This document shows, piece after piece, positions 1 through 11,711 of a DNA stretch of 64,000 bases. Both the position numbers and the translations under genes were made by a program. Below the pieces are notes generated by a model. That model had not been told where the DNA came from. It made no database searches and worked only from the letters and a program-made list of their open reading frames with translations. The DNA comes from Triticum aestivum (lineage: Eukaryota; Streptophyta; Magnoliopsida; Poales; Poaceae): contig NC_057808.1 of the NCBI RefSeq assembly GCF_018294505.1, positions 224,809,684-224,873,683 of the forward strand. The letters run 5' to 3'. The stretch's first letter is position 1. Every line of letters begins with the position of its first letter.

Positions 1-1677
1 GCGATTATTTTCGATCGCGATTTCTGCCCTGATCTTCGTTTTTGTTTATCTTTTCGCTCGTTTATCCAAATCAGGTGAAACATGCGCCTAGATCTTCATC
101 TCAAAGCCCTCTTTCTGTTTAACCAACTTGAACAAGATTTTGGTACTGTAAAATTTTACTTTAGTCCAGATTAGTAAACGGATCTTGTTTCTTTCATAGT
201 TTGAGTTTCGTTGCTCCGTTCGGTTTTATTCTTTTTGCAAACCGGAGTTCTTCAGTTGAACTTTCTGGTTAGATCTTCTTATTTGAGTTTTACCCGTGCA
301 TCTTTGCTTGAGTTCTATGTATGCTATTGTTTGTTTGTGATAGAATTCCCGGAGTGCGAAGCGTGCTACTACGAGTCTCTAGGTTTTGCGGATCGTCAGC
401 AAGGCAAGTAACACATTGATCATACTCTTTTCATACCCAGTTTTATGCATTAGTTACAATCCTCAAACACTGCATGATTAGGATGTGATTAACTTGTGGG
501 TATTGGGAAGTAGATGATGAGGTAGAACCTATTACCTGTTTTATTATCAAACACTTGGGAGTTACTTCTACGTTATGCTTATATTGCTATGCTATGCTCA
601 CAGACGTGGATTGGGTTTGAGTGTATCCATGACAGATGTGAGATTGTTTATTTAATGGTTTAACTTAAGGTGGCAACTTTAATACACATCTGGGTGGATT
701 GTTGGTTGGGCACCTGGGGTTATACCGGTGTTGTCCAAGGAGATCCCGGGGTTATACCCTGTGATCCTCCTATGGTCCGCCACCCAGGCTCAAAGGGATC
801 ATAAGATTATTCATGCTAGAAACAGCCGCAGTCTAGCATAGTTGAGTATGTTGCATGACCTCTTCCAGTGGTAGGCTAGCAGATGTAGGGGGTGTAGGTT
901 GGTACTGTCTACGCGGGGTTAGAGTTAATGCTTCTGAAAGACGGTGTCTCGGTCATCCGTTTCTCAAACACCATGTAGTGCGAGAAATCCAACGGAGGAG
1001 ATCGAGTCTTGTGGGGAAAAGTGCGTAAACCTCTACAGAGAGTACAAACTAATCATGGTTAGCCGTGTCCCCGGTTATGGACAACTTGAGTATCTGGTAC
1101 TTGAATTATTGGATTGATCTCATCACTCTAAATTATTTTGTTGGGTTGATAATTACTTTTAATTGGGATTGAGATGGGGGTACCATTCTCAATGTTTCAA
1201 CTACCATGATAGTTAAATAAAATATATTCCTTTGTTGTAGGGAAAAATTGGCTTTTCGCAAAACAATATAACCATAGAGCCTCCACCAGCCATATATGCA
1301 TGTAGTAATAGCATTCATTGCTCTACTATGTTATATTGCCAGAATATTCCATGTGCTGGCCCGTTTTCGGGCTGCAACGTATCATGTTGCAGACTTTTCA
1401 GACAAGGAGTAAGGTGCGCTAGGTCGTTTGTCATGCACTCAGCTATGCCGTTGGAGTTGATGGACTCACATTATCTTCCAAGCCTTCCGCTGTTATCTTA
1501 TTTAGATGGCCTTAAGCCATATTTATTGTAATAAGTTCTCTTTTGAGACATTCGATGTAATAAGTGTGTGATTGCTACTCTGTTATAAATCCATTTGAGT
1601 ACTGTGTGTGTCAGCATTACCGATCCAGGGATGATACTGAACACAGAGATTTGACCGTTTGAGGTCGGATCGCTACA
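1..1677 (+). mobile_element. LTR-like fragment, 3' part of an unidentified LTR retrotransposon
   Basis: No long open frame is present. The stretch looks like the transcribed and 3' part of a long LTR: a T-rich leader, a noncoding body, then a polyadenylation-like region (about 1500-1600) and an abrupt CA end at 1677 after ggtcggatcgctaca. The short open frames inside are unconvincing. The 5' limit is outside the window, and no primer-binding site follows 1677, so this would be a 3' LTR or a solo LTR. The family is not identified; a gypsy element is my guess from style alone. Confidence 0.45.
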
Positions 1678-2560
1678 GGCAGGCGACGGTCAAACCACTG
1701 GCTCGTTTCCCGGTGAGCCTGTGCACCGGACTGCTGGCATGCCGACCGTCGTTTCACATAGCTACTCGCACGCCTCCCGATGACATTGCGCAGCGAGCAC
1801 GCCTCCGTCAATTCACACACCTGCACACACATCTCCTGGTCTGCCTGCGCAGCGGACTGCTCGCATGCGTCCCGTCAACTCACGCCTGCTCGCACAGCAC
1901 ACGGGTCGTGTGGTGGCACGTATATTGTTTTTCTATTTGGATGTTTAATCATGCTGCTTTATTGCTTAACCGAAGCATGGCACGTATCCATTGTTGGTCT
2001 AACACTCACGGTTCGAATAAATAATCCGTTTCGGATATTGGTTCCCAATTATTAATAATCTCACGTTTGTAGTTAGATAAAGATTACATCGAAACTGGTC
2101 TCAAATTTGACAAAAAAAAGGTACAATGCCACTTTGTATTGGTGTCCATATGACAACACGATAAGTTTCATGAACTTCAAATAAGTTTTGGATGTACTAG
2201 AATTTAAAAATCAAGATTCTCAATGTTTGAAATTTCTTGCACGGGGAGTAAACATGTACCCAGTGAGACACATGTGTTTTTGCAATCCATTTAGGTGCAC
2301 TATCACGTGTGCATGTAGCTCAAATTTGATTTTTGCACATTATTCCCGTAGAAAATCAATCAATTAATGTACTAAAATGTCTTAATGATCTCTGTTTTTT
2401 CGAAATTAAAATGTCCCTCCTTTGGTAACATATGTTCACCGCGGGTTAATTTAACATGCATCGTAGTTGCGGTGGATTCGCGGTGTGTGTGTGGGTGTGT
2501 GTGTGGGGGGTGGCGGGTGGCTCGCAGTACACTACGAGTTGTGAGCCACCGTGTGGGTTG
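1678..2560. other. Unassigned intergenic sequence
   Basis: A GC-rich part (1678-1920) is followed by AT-rich sequence. A GT-rich simple stretch lies at about 2483-2512. No coding exon, terminal repeat or known element is recognisable. Confidence 0.5.
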
Positions 2561-2569
2561 GCCATTTTG

Positions 2570-4600
2570 TTAGGCAGGTGCCACATCAGAGTCGTGAATT
2601 CGTTATTTAAAACATTAGACAACCCTTTCATACATACATGTTTTGGCCACATGCAGTCGATGGTTGTCCTATACGACACTGGATACTCGCGTGTGACGCT
2701 TTCTGTGGGCCCGCGAGGTCGCCGTCCATCACTTTCACGAACAGCCGGCAGTGAGGTTAATTTGACCAGCAAGGTAGAATCTTTTTTGTTTGTGTTATGG
2801 TGGTATATAGTATGCGTCGGAGAGGTGGGAGGGGACTTGCATATATACTATACATACGCGTCCGTGAACGAGTACACCTCACTCAGTGTCGGGACTTCCG
2901 GTTTCCGAGGCACGTGCCACATCAAAGTTGTGAAATTGGCTATTCAAACATCACACAAGACCTCTTTGCCCCACATGCATGCAGGCGGTGGTTATCCTAG
3001 GTAGGACACTCACGTGTGACGCTTCCATCTGTGGGCCCATGAGGCCATCATCGATGCATGCATCACTTTGACCTACATCAGGAGAGGTTAATTAATTTCA
3101 CCATCGAGGATGATTCTTTTTGGGTTGTATTGCGGTAGGAGCATATCGTATGCGTCGAAGAGGGGGAAGGGGACCATCATATATATGTTGTACGCTTCAT
3201 GAACCTCGTTCTCTGTGGGGGGTTCACGGTTTTTGAGGCATGTGGCACATCAAAGTTGTGCATTTTGGGTATTCAACATATGTTTGGCCCACATGCAAAA
3301 CGATGGTGGTGGTCCTCTCGTACCCACTTAAGCGGTTATCAGCGATATTGATGCTTTCCATCTATGGGTCCGCTTGGTCCATCACTACTTTTTGCCTGAC
3401 AATGAGAGAAGTTAATTTGACTTAGGAGGGGATTATTTTTTTGCTTGTAATACAGTATATATATAGGTCATGCTTTGGGATGACATGATACAGTTTGAGC
3501 ACACACACATGCATGTGTAAGCATGAGTCCCTCCCATCGAGTCGAAGTGGCTAGTACAACAACACGTCATGAACCGATCTTGCTTTGTGTGGGGACTGTA
3601 TGATTTTCGACGCACGCGCCACAGCAATGTTGTGAAATGGTATTCATACATGCATGCATGCATCACCTCCATTCATATGCATGTAGTGGTTGTCTTCAAA
3701 CGGTACACTCCCTCGTGTGGTTATCGGCGACAAGCCTATATATTCGTGGGCCCACGTGGACATCCATGATCACCTTGACCGACAACAAGATTGGTTACCA
3801 TGGCAGATGCTTCCTCTGGTTCGTGTTATCGTAGTATAGGTCATGGTGAGATTCAGACCTAATTAAGTTTGAGCGCATATACTATGCACACATGCATGCA
3901 TGAATCCTCATCGTTGGCTTGAAGTGTGGTGTAACATACATATGCATCTTCAACCTAACCCTCACTCATTGTGGGGATTTCTAGTCTGAAATCATGGTGC
4001 CACATCAAAGTTGTTCCATTGTGTATTCAAAAACACACCTCTCCATACATATGTTTGGGCCACACGCATGCAGTGGTTGTCTTTGGGGACTAGCTACCTG
4101 TGTGATTATTGGTGAGCTAGCCCATCTCCGGGGTCGCATGGACGGCCATCACTTTGACCAACAACAAGAGAGAGGTTGTACGACCAAGGTGGATTATTCT
4201 TGGTCCGTTTTACGATCCATCTTGGTGAGATGCCTCTCTGGCCAGCCGACTGAAAGTGTGTGTGGGGGCTGCTACTTCACACTTTGCTAGGTGAACCTCG
4301 GTTGGGGGGGCATGCATTCATAGCTTAGGATTCCCTTCGTGCCGACATGATGGGGGATGCTAGCTACTTCGCACTTTGCTAGGTGAACCTTGGTTGGGGG
4401 GATGCATCCATAGCTTAGGATTCCATTCGTGCCGACACGAAGGGGGGCAAGCAATATCATGCGATTTGCGAGATAGGTGCCACATCGAAGTTGCATTTGG
4501 TATTTGAACATCAAACCACCCTTTTCATACAAAAATTTGGTCCACATGCAAGCGTGTTCGTGTTCTAACCCTCTCCCGCATAATTTTTCGCCAAATTTAT
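2570..4600 (+). repeat. Degenerate tandem array, unit about 330-380 bp
   Basis: The phrase gtgccacatcaaagttgtg, with changes, recurs at about 2578, 2914, 3242, 3616, 3997 and 4477. The spacings are therefore 336, 328, 374, 381 and 480. Each unit then carries, in the same order, a tattcaaaaca-like string, cacatgcatgcagtggttgtc, a gtgggcccgcgaggtc-like string, catcactttgacc, and gagaggttaatttgacc. The last interval is longer because it contains a separate 92-bp duplication. Units are strongly diverged. No coding frame persists through the array. It may belong to the 5' side of the neighbouring CACTA element or be an old satellite-like block. Confidence 0.8.
4271..4447 (+). repeat. Two-copy direct repeat, unit about 92 bp
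   Basis: The copies begin at gctacttc at 4271 and 4363. Both hold the phrases actttgctaggtgaacc, tagcttaggattcc and cgtgccgacaYga in the same order. The few mismatches suggest a duplication younger than the larger array around it. Confidence 0.85.
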
Positions 4601-5184
4601 GAACATTAGACAAGTCGGATGACGCAACAGACACGGTTCACTCAAACTAACCGTGTGCCATGTCGGTGCCCCTGTCACGCACACATCCGCACAGTACATT
4701 GGGCTCCACGAGGCTTCCCCTCTCAAAATTATCTACCCGCCTGCAACTTTTTTTTGTTTGATAACACACAGTTATTGTGTTTCGACCGTGTCTGATGTTT
4801 CTTGTTCCCAATCCCGCCTGCATCCCTCGAAAATATCTGCCCGCCTTGAGGGTTTTTCTGTTTCACAACACACGGTTGTTATCTCCGGACCGTGTGCGAT
4901 GCACCATCATCAAAATTTTCAATAGCCCCGGCATTTTACTCCCGCATTTGACTCCCGCGTAGTGAAATTTTCATTACCCGCATCATTTCCTCAAACACAC
5001 CCCCCTCCATAACACACACACACACCAAAACCTCCTCGGGCGCGCGCACACACACCCCCTCCCTCGCTCGAAACCCTAGCAAGGTCCCCGCCGCCGCCGC
5101 AAGGCCTCCATTGTCAACATCTGCCGGTTTTCCCATGCAGCTTACCCACCGATCTCCATACCAAGGCCGCCCTGAGTTTCTTAG

Positions 5185-5859
5185 ATGACGCCTGCCGAAC
5201 GCCCCCTTTCCCACAGATCCCCATCCCCCACTCTAGAGCGTCGCAGCCTAAGCCTGGCTACGCTTCACGTGGAGCTCGAGGAGCGACTGGCCCAAAAGAG
5301 GTGTATCGCGGTCTCTTCGCCCGACGTCGCCGAGGAAGCTAACGACCATTACCAGCCGCAGGCACTCAAACAGCAGGCTAGAGTATGCGGGTATGTCGCA
5401 GACGCCAGCTACGACATCGAGGTCGTCGACAGAGACGGCCTGAGGCGGGCTATGTCACAGGTTAAGTGGCCCACCCCCAACCCCTCGGGTTCAACCGCCA
5501 TCGATCTCATCCATGGCCCCGCTGCTGACCTCCTCTGGCTCGCTGTCAAGAATTTGCCATCCTACATCGCCGAGCCCCTTTTGTCATTTCTGAAGGACAC
5601 GTTCTGTGACGCTTGCTTGGGATCCACAGCTTCCAAGTCAGACCTCGTCGACGGCGACCACGAGGAGGGCACCCTCTCCGGTTCTTCCAAGGGGAAAGAG
5701 CCCATCTGCTCTTCCAAGGGGAAAGAGCCCGTTTGCGACATCAGGGAGGGCTCCCTATAGTCGTGCTCTTCCAAGTGGAAGGAGCCCATCTGCGACAACA
5801 TGGAGCGCATCCAGGGTCCGTGCTCTTACCACGGGAACGAGCCCATCTGTGACAAGTGA
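5185..5859 (+). pseudogene. First exon of a B3-like hypothetical gene, with an in-frame stop
   Basis: An ATG at 5185 opens 191 codons to a TAG at 5758-5760. The N-terminal part is hydrophilic and Ser/Pro-rich (MTPAERPLSHRSPSP). The C-terminal part has imperfect repeats of the form SSKGKEPIC. The same frame and the same repeat units continue past the TAG (CSSKWKEPICDN, then CSYHGNEPICDK) to a TGA at 5857-5859, so the TAG is probably a nonsense mutation inside a repeat region. A possible splice donor (gtgagg) begins at 5856, but its phase does not match the exon at 7431, so the true 3' end of the exon is uncertain. It lies inside the probable CACTA element and upstream of two exons that encode a B3-like domain. 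The N-terminal function is unknown. Confidence 0.5.
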
Positions 5860-6944
5860 GGAAACCCATGATTTGTTTTGCCGTGTCTCTTCACAGGGGG
5901 AAAACCATGATTTGTTTTGTCGAGTCCCTTTTGTAGTGTAGTGAGAATATGTCCAGTTTTAATTGCTATATTTGGTTGTTTGAAGTATGCCTTGTTTATT
6001 TCAGTTGTTCACAATGTGATGCTCTATATGTGCAGTTATCTACTGTGCAGTACATTTCATCAATCCAGTTTTAAACATACCGATAGGAATGCATATATTT
6101 GTTTGATGTTAAGCCTGTTATAGCTAGCATATGCCTCTTTTAAAGTTTTTTTATTGTTGGGTTGTTTGTAGTTAGCATATGTCCAGTGTCAAATGCTATC
6201 TTTGGTTGTCCGTAGTATGCCTTGTTTATTCCACTTATTCACAACGTGATGTTCTATATGTGCAAGTATGAACTGTGCAGTTCAATTTCATCAGTACCAG
6301 TTTCAACAGTACCACTATGAATGACTACATTTGGTTGCTGCATCTTGTAGTTAACACGTCTTTCCATTTTTGATTTAACAATAACCAGTGTACTTAGACC
6401 GGCACAATACCAGTTTGAATGACTATGTTTGCTTGTCGTTAAATGTTAGGCATGTTGCAGTTAACACACCTTTCCACTTGTTTTGCTTTACTAGCGTGCT
6501 TAAACCTGCACACTGAAGCTATCTTTTGGAGATTATTTTGTCTGCCATGGATACTTTTGGTTGATGCTTAGCTTGTTGTGCTTAACATGCCTCTCGATGT
6601 TCCTAGCTACACAGGAAAATTTTGGGAACGACTGCTGTTTTCCATCGAGGTTAGTTTCATCCCATGGCTTATATATACTCACTGTTCAGGATATCGATAG
6701 CTGGTACCATATAGGCCCGGGGCTGATAATGGACTAATCGGTGAATCAGACTTTTAACTGAATATATATGTAACCCATTTTTCGTTAGGTTAACTAGGGC
6801 CATTTGTAATATATCTGAGGCTACATAGCAACATGCACTGTACTTAATGTCTAAATATGCAATCCTAGGCTACATAGCAACAAGGAAGAGTGTTGCCTTA
6901 ATGTTCTGATGATGTCTAGATATACGTAGAAGAGCAGCAGCAGC

Positions 6945-6999
<55 letters not shown>

Positions 7000-7430
7000 C
7001 ATCCCTGTTTGGATACTCATGACTAACCCTGACTAACCCTGAACTAACTCCATCCAAAGAGGTGTTTGGATGACAGGGTTAGATTGACAATAAATGCACT
7101 AGGAGAACTAGCTCCAATTAGCACCTCTTGGGTTGAATAGTTTTTTTGGTGGGTTAGATGCAACTAGCTAAAACTAGCCCTCATGTTTGGATATACTTTA
7201 GGGCTATTTGAGCTCGAACTAGCTCGAACTAACTATAACCCATGGATACAGTAGCAGTTAATCAGCCGATAATTTGTGAGAATGCAATAACTCCTTCTGG
7301 CCCATAATATAAGATCTTAATTCATCTAATATGTGAGTATATTGGATGTTATAAGATATTATAAAAGAGTGGTGTACTACATCATTGTGCAAATGTTGTT
7401 TAGCTTCTAATATTAACTTGGTGCTTTTAG
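5860..7430 (+). other. Probable intron region of the B3-like gene, with a CAA microsatellite
   Basis: T-rich, intron-like sequence without convincing coding frames. Near-repeated strings such as catgatttgttttg (5868 and 5905) and the phrase tagcatatgtccag-/gtagtatgccttgtttattc occur twice between 5930 and 6240. A CAG/CAA microsatellite sits at about 6935-6998. Direct repeats of tgtttggat (7007, 7062, 7184) with a ctaaccctga motif suggest an old small transposon remnant. The long poly-leucine frame on the opposite strand is only a reading of the microsatellite. Confidence 0.4.
6935..6998 (+). repeat. (CAG)n(CAA)n microsatellite
   Basis: A few CAG units are followed by about 18 CAA units without visible interruption, inside a noncoding region. 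It is likely to be length-polymorphic. Confidence 0.95.
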
Positions 7431-7954
7431 GTACATATGTCATTGGTAAAGATCCGCGCTTCGACCCTTTCTGCGTATGGGGCAATAAGATATCGATGAA
7501 CCAGCATCAAGTGAGGAAGCTGATAAAGATTGTTAGTAAAATGGGTCAAAAGATGGCAATTAAACTATTTGTTTACACTTTATCCAAGACAACAGCGAAC
7601 TGCAAGATGGTAAGTAAGAACTCTGTAGCCTTCTTTTTACTGCCCATAATGAGTTGTGTTAGATGACAATGTCTGAATCTTTTTCCTTTGAAGTGGTTGC
7701 CACAACAGTTTACTCAAGATTACCTCTCAAACTACATGATTGGTGGGCATGGAAAGGTTAAAGTATTTCTACCAGAACACGATGATTATCTAGATGTTTT
7801 CATGAAGACCGTGAAGGATGGGCGGTCAGCCATCACAAGGGGTTGGACTAGAGTCGTGTGTGCCTTCTGCATGGAGGGGGGCACAATATGGGCATTCCGC
7901 TTCACCTTGTTCAACAACCAGAATGTATTTTGCCTCTTTCTTTACCGTCTTTAA
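7431..7954 (+). CDS. B3 DNA-binding-domain-like protein, C-terminal exons
   Basis: Two exons join cleanly. The first runs 7431-7609, after a ttttag acceptor and up to a gtaagt donor. The second runs 7694-7954, after ttgaag, to a TAA. The reading phase is preserved at the junction (codon boundary at NCKM|WLPQQF). The second exon has the layout of a plant B3 DNA-binding domain: a LPQQFTQDYLSNYM start, a G-V-L strand pattern, then DGRSAITRGW, a VCAFCMEGGTIWAFRF stretch in the place of the usual GD-C-F-L strand, and a short tail ending YRL. The B3 fold binds DNA in plant transcription factors; here only the pattern is seen. The surroundings suggest capture by a CACTA element, so expression and function are doubtful. 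The link to the exon at 5185 is inferred from order and strand. Confidence 0.55.
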
Positions 7955-8204
7955 TAGTACAAGTATACAACTGCGGTTCATCATTCTTTAGTTCATTCTT
8001 ATGTAATTCTTGAACATATGTACCTATGAAGCGAATAATGCATTGGTTGTTTCAACCTGATGGATATGAATAAAGCTATAGCATACATTCAAATTCAAAT
8101 TTAAATCCGGTACAATTTGAAATAGAAGCAATTAAATTATAGTGAAATTACGCTCTCCAGGTCGTTACGGCACACGCAGTTGGTAAAACACAAACATATG
8201 CGAT

Positions 8205-8540
8205 ATACACCATAATCCGACACGGTTCACAGAGAGGAAACGTGTGCAAGCATGCACACAGTTGCCCTTTGCAAAGCGTGTGCGATGTCAGACAATATCA
8301 CAAACAGTGCGGGCAAACTAAACATTTGTGATAGTTGCCTTACCGTACACGATTCGCAACCATGAACTATTTTTGATGAAGTATGCATCGTAAAAGTTGC
8401 ACCAAAGAATAGCGTGTGCGATAGTTGTCGTGTACGACGATGCTACGACAGTCCGACGTAATCCTGTCCGACACTCGTACGATGATTAGCTAATCTTCTT
8501 AATTAGTTATCGCATACGGTTTGGGAAAAGCAAATGTGTG
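8205..8540 (+). repeat. CACTA-like subterminal repeat cluster, right side
   Basis: Several scattered copies of gtgtgcgat- and acacggtt-like motifs in both orientations occur here, for example near 8210, 8275, 8345, 8412 and 8515. They resemble the motifs at 4633-4900 on the other side of the B3-like gene. Confidence 0.5.
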
Positions 8541-8842
8541 TGATTGTATGCTTATCATACACGTTCTATAATAGTGAACCATTTGTGATGGGTCGCGCAT
8601 CGTAAACGCAGCACCACAGAATACCGACTACGATGGCAATGCGAGCACAAACGAGTAGGAGTACTATATATGCATCTTGGCTCCCTATCCCCGACGGTTC
8701 CTGGGTTGTGTGGGAAGGACCCCCCTATCGCCCACACTCACTTGGCGACTGTTCCCAATGCCGTCGCGGAAAGGGGTTAAAAACCGTTTGTATAGCATCA
8801 ACGCGTACCAGTGAATCCTTCTCCAACCACATAGCCAATATC

Positions 8843-9456
8843 TGTTAGAGAGTGTTTGAGTGTAGAGGAGATTATCTTTTGAAGCACAAGAGCAAGGAAT
8901 TCATCATCAACAACCACATCTATTACCTTTTGGAGAGTGGTGTCTCCTAGATTGGTTTGGTGTCACTTGGGAGCCTCCAAGCTTGTGGAGTTGAACCAAG
9001 GAGTTTGTATGGGAAAGGAGATCTCCTACTTCGTGGAGATCTACCCCGAGTGAGGCTAGTCCTTCATGGGTGTAAGCCATGCTGGCATAGGCAAGGTTGC
9101 TTCTGCGTGGACCCTTCAGGGGTGGAGCCCTCCGTGGACTCACGTAGCTGTTACCCTCCATTGGTTGAAGTCTCCATCAATGTGGATGTACGATAGCACC
9201 ACCCATTGGAACCATGGGAAAAATCTTCATGTCTCCATTGTGTTTGATCTTATTCAAACTCTACCCCTTTACTTTCTTGCACTTGCATGTCAATTTCTTT
9301 CTGTTGCCTGTACTCTAGATATGCATGTGTAGATTTTATTGCTTGGCACTTAATTTGTGGTAAAATCTGCCTAAGTTTCAAGAGAATTAAAAATTGCACC
9401 TTTGGCCTTGTTAGTGTCTATTCACTCCCCTCTAGACCTACGCTTTCGATCCAACA
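8843..9456 (+). repeat. 5' LTR of a truncated Ty1-copia element
   Basis: The LTR begins TGTTAGAG at 8843 and ends TCCAACA at 9456, giving a 614-bp repeat with imperfect inverted ends. It is followed at once by tggtattagagc (9459-9470), a near match to the initiator-methionine tRNA primer site (tggtatcagagc) used by many plant copia elements. No 3' LTR partner was found in the window. Confidence 0.75.
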
Positions 9457-11345
9457 AGTGGTATTAGAGCTTTGGTCTCCATTGCTTTGGTTTAATCACC
9501 TTGGAGAAGGATGGATGTGTCTACTCAGAGGAGTATTAGTTGTAGAGTGCATATTTCTTGATAGAGAGTATTATCGTGTTTGGAAAGATGAAATGCTTGA
9601 TATATTCGATGATTGCAACTTGAGAAAGTATATTCATTGTCCTTACAAACCTCCCATTGACCCCTTGCATTAAACTCTCGATAAAGAAAGAGCTGTCAAT
9701 CTTATTGTTAGAGGCCTTCCTAATAGTGTTCTCCGATGCCTGAAAAACTTTGGATGCGCTTATACTTTGTGGAATGACTTACAGAAACAGTATCCCAATT
9801 ACTCTCTTAAGAACCCCGATGAGATTCTACATAAGGCTATCGCTTTTCATAAAGTCAATCCCGATGATCCTAACTTTGATAAGTGCCTCTTTGAGCTTAG
9901 AGACCTTATGCATGCTAAAGGAGATGTTTAACTATTAGCATGATCATAATTGAAGCTATTAGAATTCATTCTCTTGAACAATGTCATACACATGTTACTA
10001 ATGAACTTGATGCCCTAGGTGATGATGACATTGGTGAACATGGCTACTGTGATGAGAGTCAAGAATTTGATGAAGAATATGAGAAGACTATGAGGAATAT
10101 TAATATCATGGCCAATTTCAAAGAAACAATATGTTTGGCGGAAAAGAGTGGATTCTTGATAGTGGATGCACATATCACATGACCGAAGACAAGGACATGT
10201 TCCGCGAGCTTGCTAACAATGATGGTCCATGCAAGTATGTTACTTTTGGAGAGAACTCCAAGGGTAAGGTACTTGGCCTTGGTAAGGTGACCATATCTCA
10301 TGATAGCTCAATCAACAATGTCTTGGTTATCGAATCCCTTTGCTACAATTTTCTTTCCGTATCTAGAGTCGCCGGCTTTGGTTTCAATGTTCTATATTTA
10401 CCGAAGTAGATTGCCAAGTGTTTTGTCGAGATAATCATAACATGGTCTTTACCGGTATCTGTAGAGGTGATCTATATATTGTTGACTTCACTAAAAGATC
10501 CCAACCTCCTACATGTTTTATTGCAAAATCCGCTAAAGGTTGGTTATGGCGTAGAAGATTAGGACATGTTGGTATGCGTAACCTTGATAAGCTTATGAAA
10601 GGCGATCACATTCTTGGAGTTAAAGATGTTATCTTTGACGAAGATAGACTTTTTGGTTCTTGTCAATCAGGAAAACAAGTTAGATGAAGTCATCCCATAA
10701 AGAACATCATGACTACGAGGAGACCACTTGAGCTACTACATATGGATCTTTTTGGTCCCAATGCTTACAAGAGTCTTGGTGGTAACTCCTTTGGTTTAGT
10801 CATAGTTGATTAGTTTTTCATATTTACATATGGGTGTTCTTTCTCGATGAAAAATTGCAGGTTCAAAAGATCTTCAAGACCTTCACTTGGAAAGACCAAA
10901 ATCAGTTTGAGGTGAGGATCAAGAAGATTCAGAGTGACAACAGATGGGAGTTCAAGAACGTGAATGTGGACACCTTTCTTGACTAAGAAGGTATCTCACA
11001 TGATTTCTCGGCTACATACACACATCATCAAAGTGGAGCTTTTGAGATGAAGAGCTGGACTCTCATTGAGATGGCAAGAACAGTGTTTGATGAGTACAAC
11101 ACACCAAAACAATTTTGGACAGAAGCGGTGGAAATAGCTTGCCATGCCACAAATAGGCTTTACTTTCACATGCTTGTTGGCAAGATAGCATGCGAGCTAC
11201 TCACCGGTAACAAACTCCAATTTGGATACTTTTGAGTATTTGGCTCCAAGTGTTACATTCTTGATAAGCATCATCGTTCAATGCCCCCAAATCCCATGAA
11301 GGTTCATCTTGCTCCGTGTTCGCCAAGTCAGACAAGGTGCCAACC
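8843..11345 (+). mobile_element. Truncated, decayed Ty1-copia retrotransposon
   Basis: The order is LTR, primer site, gag remnant (about 9511-9930), protease, integrase. The protease-like segment keeps ILDSGCTYHMT at about 10150. A GAG-pre-integrase segment keeps WLWRRRLGHVGMRNLDKL at about 10540. Integrase remnants follow (LLHMDLFGPN near 10733, an SDN-like motif near 10936, and FWTEAVEIACHATNRLY near 11115). Stops and frameshifts are frequent, for example at 9671, 10408, 10684 and 10984. Similarity fades near 11330 before any reverse transcriptase, so the 3' half is lost. The family differs from the Angela and WIS elements in the window. Confidence 0.8.
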
Positions 11346-11711
11346 AGAGGTCCGTAATGACCTGACCTAGTAGTGGCTTCTGCCCTCGACTGGTCTGTTA
11401 CCACCAATGAGACAACTGCACGGCGCCGTTGTTGCCTTGACGGGGAGCTCGTCAAGATCGACGAGGAATGTTCTCTAGGTGACACCTTCACCAATGCTAG
11501 CCGTGGCAATACTGCCTCTAGGGAACCATCGTGGCCCTCTGCATGACGCAGGAGGAAGCAGAATGACTCCTGCACGATCACTAGGAGGCGATTGGGCAAA
11601 GCTACGGCAGCCCAACACCCTTCCGCTGGTGGAAGGACTACGCACCGGCGGTGGCACGAACTGTGACGATGGTGCGGCCGGCCAGGGAGGCCACGCGTAT
11701 GAGGTCACCGT
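11346..11711. other. Unassigned sequence left of Angela element 1
   Basis: GC-rich sequence with short open frames on both strands and no recognisable domain. Its last five bases, accgt (11707-11711), are the left target duplication of the Angela element that follows. The original sequence therefore continued directly at 20168. Confidence 0.5.

Larger units (their letters stand above)
4630..8813 (+). mobile_element. Probable CACTA-type DNA transposon carrying a B3-like gene
   Basis: Short motifs related to acacggtt...aaccgtgtg and gtgtgcgat recur on both sides of a gene-like core, at about 4633-4662, 4766-4797, 4869-4900 and 8205-8540. Such subterminal repeats are usual in Triticeae CACTA elements. 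The sequence ending gcgtaccagtg at 8813 reads on the other strand as CACTGGTACGC, a plausible CACTA-like terminus. I did not find the matching left terminus, so the left limit is a guess, and the array at 2570-4600 may be part of the element. No transposase is visible, so it would be non-autonomous. Confidence 0.5.

Noticed and set aside
2456..3004. 182-codon frame on the + strand
   Set aside because: It runs through diverged tandem repeat units, and the frame is not kept in the next units. No domain is visible.
6851..7057. Poly-leucine frame on the - strand
   Set aside because: It is a translation of the CAA microsatellite.
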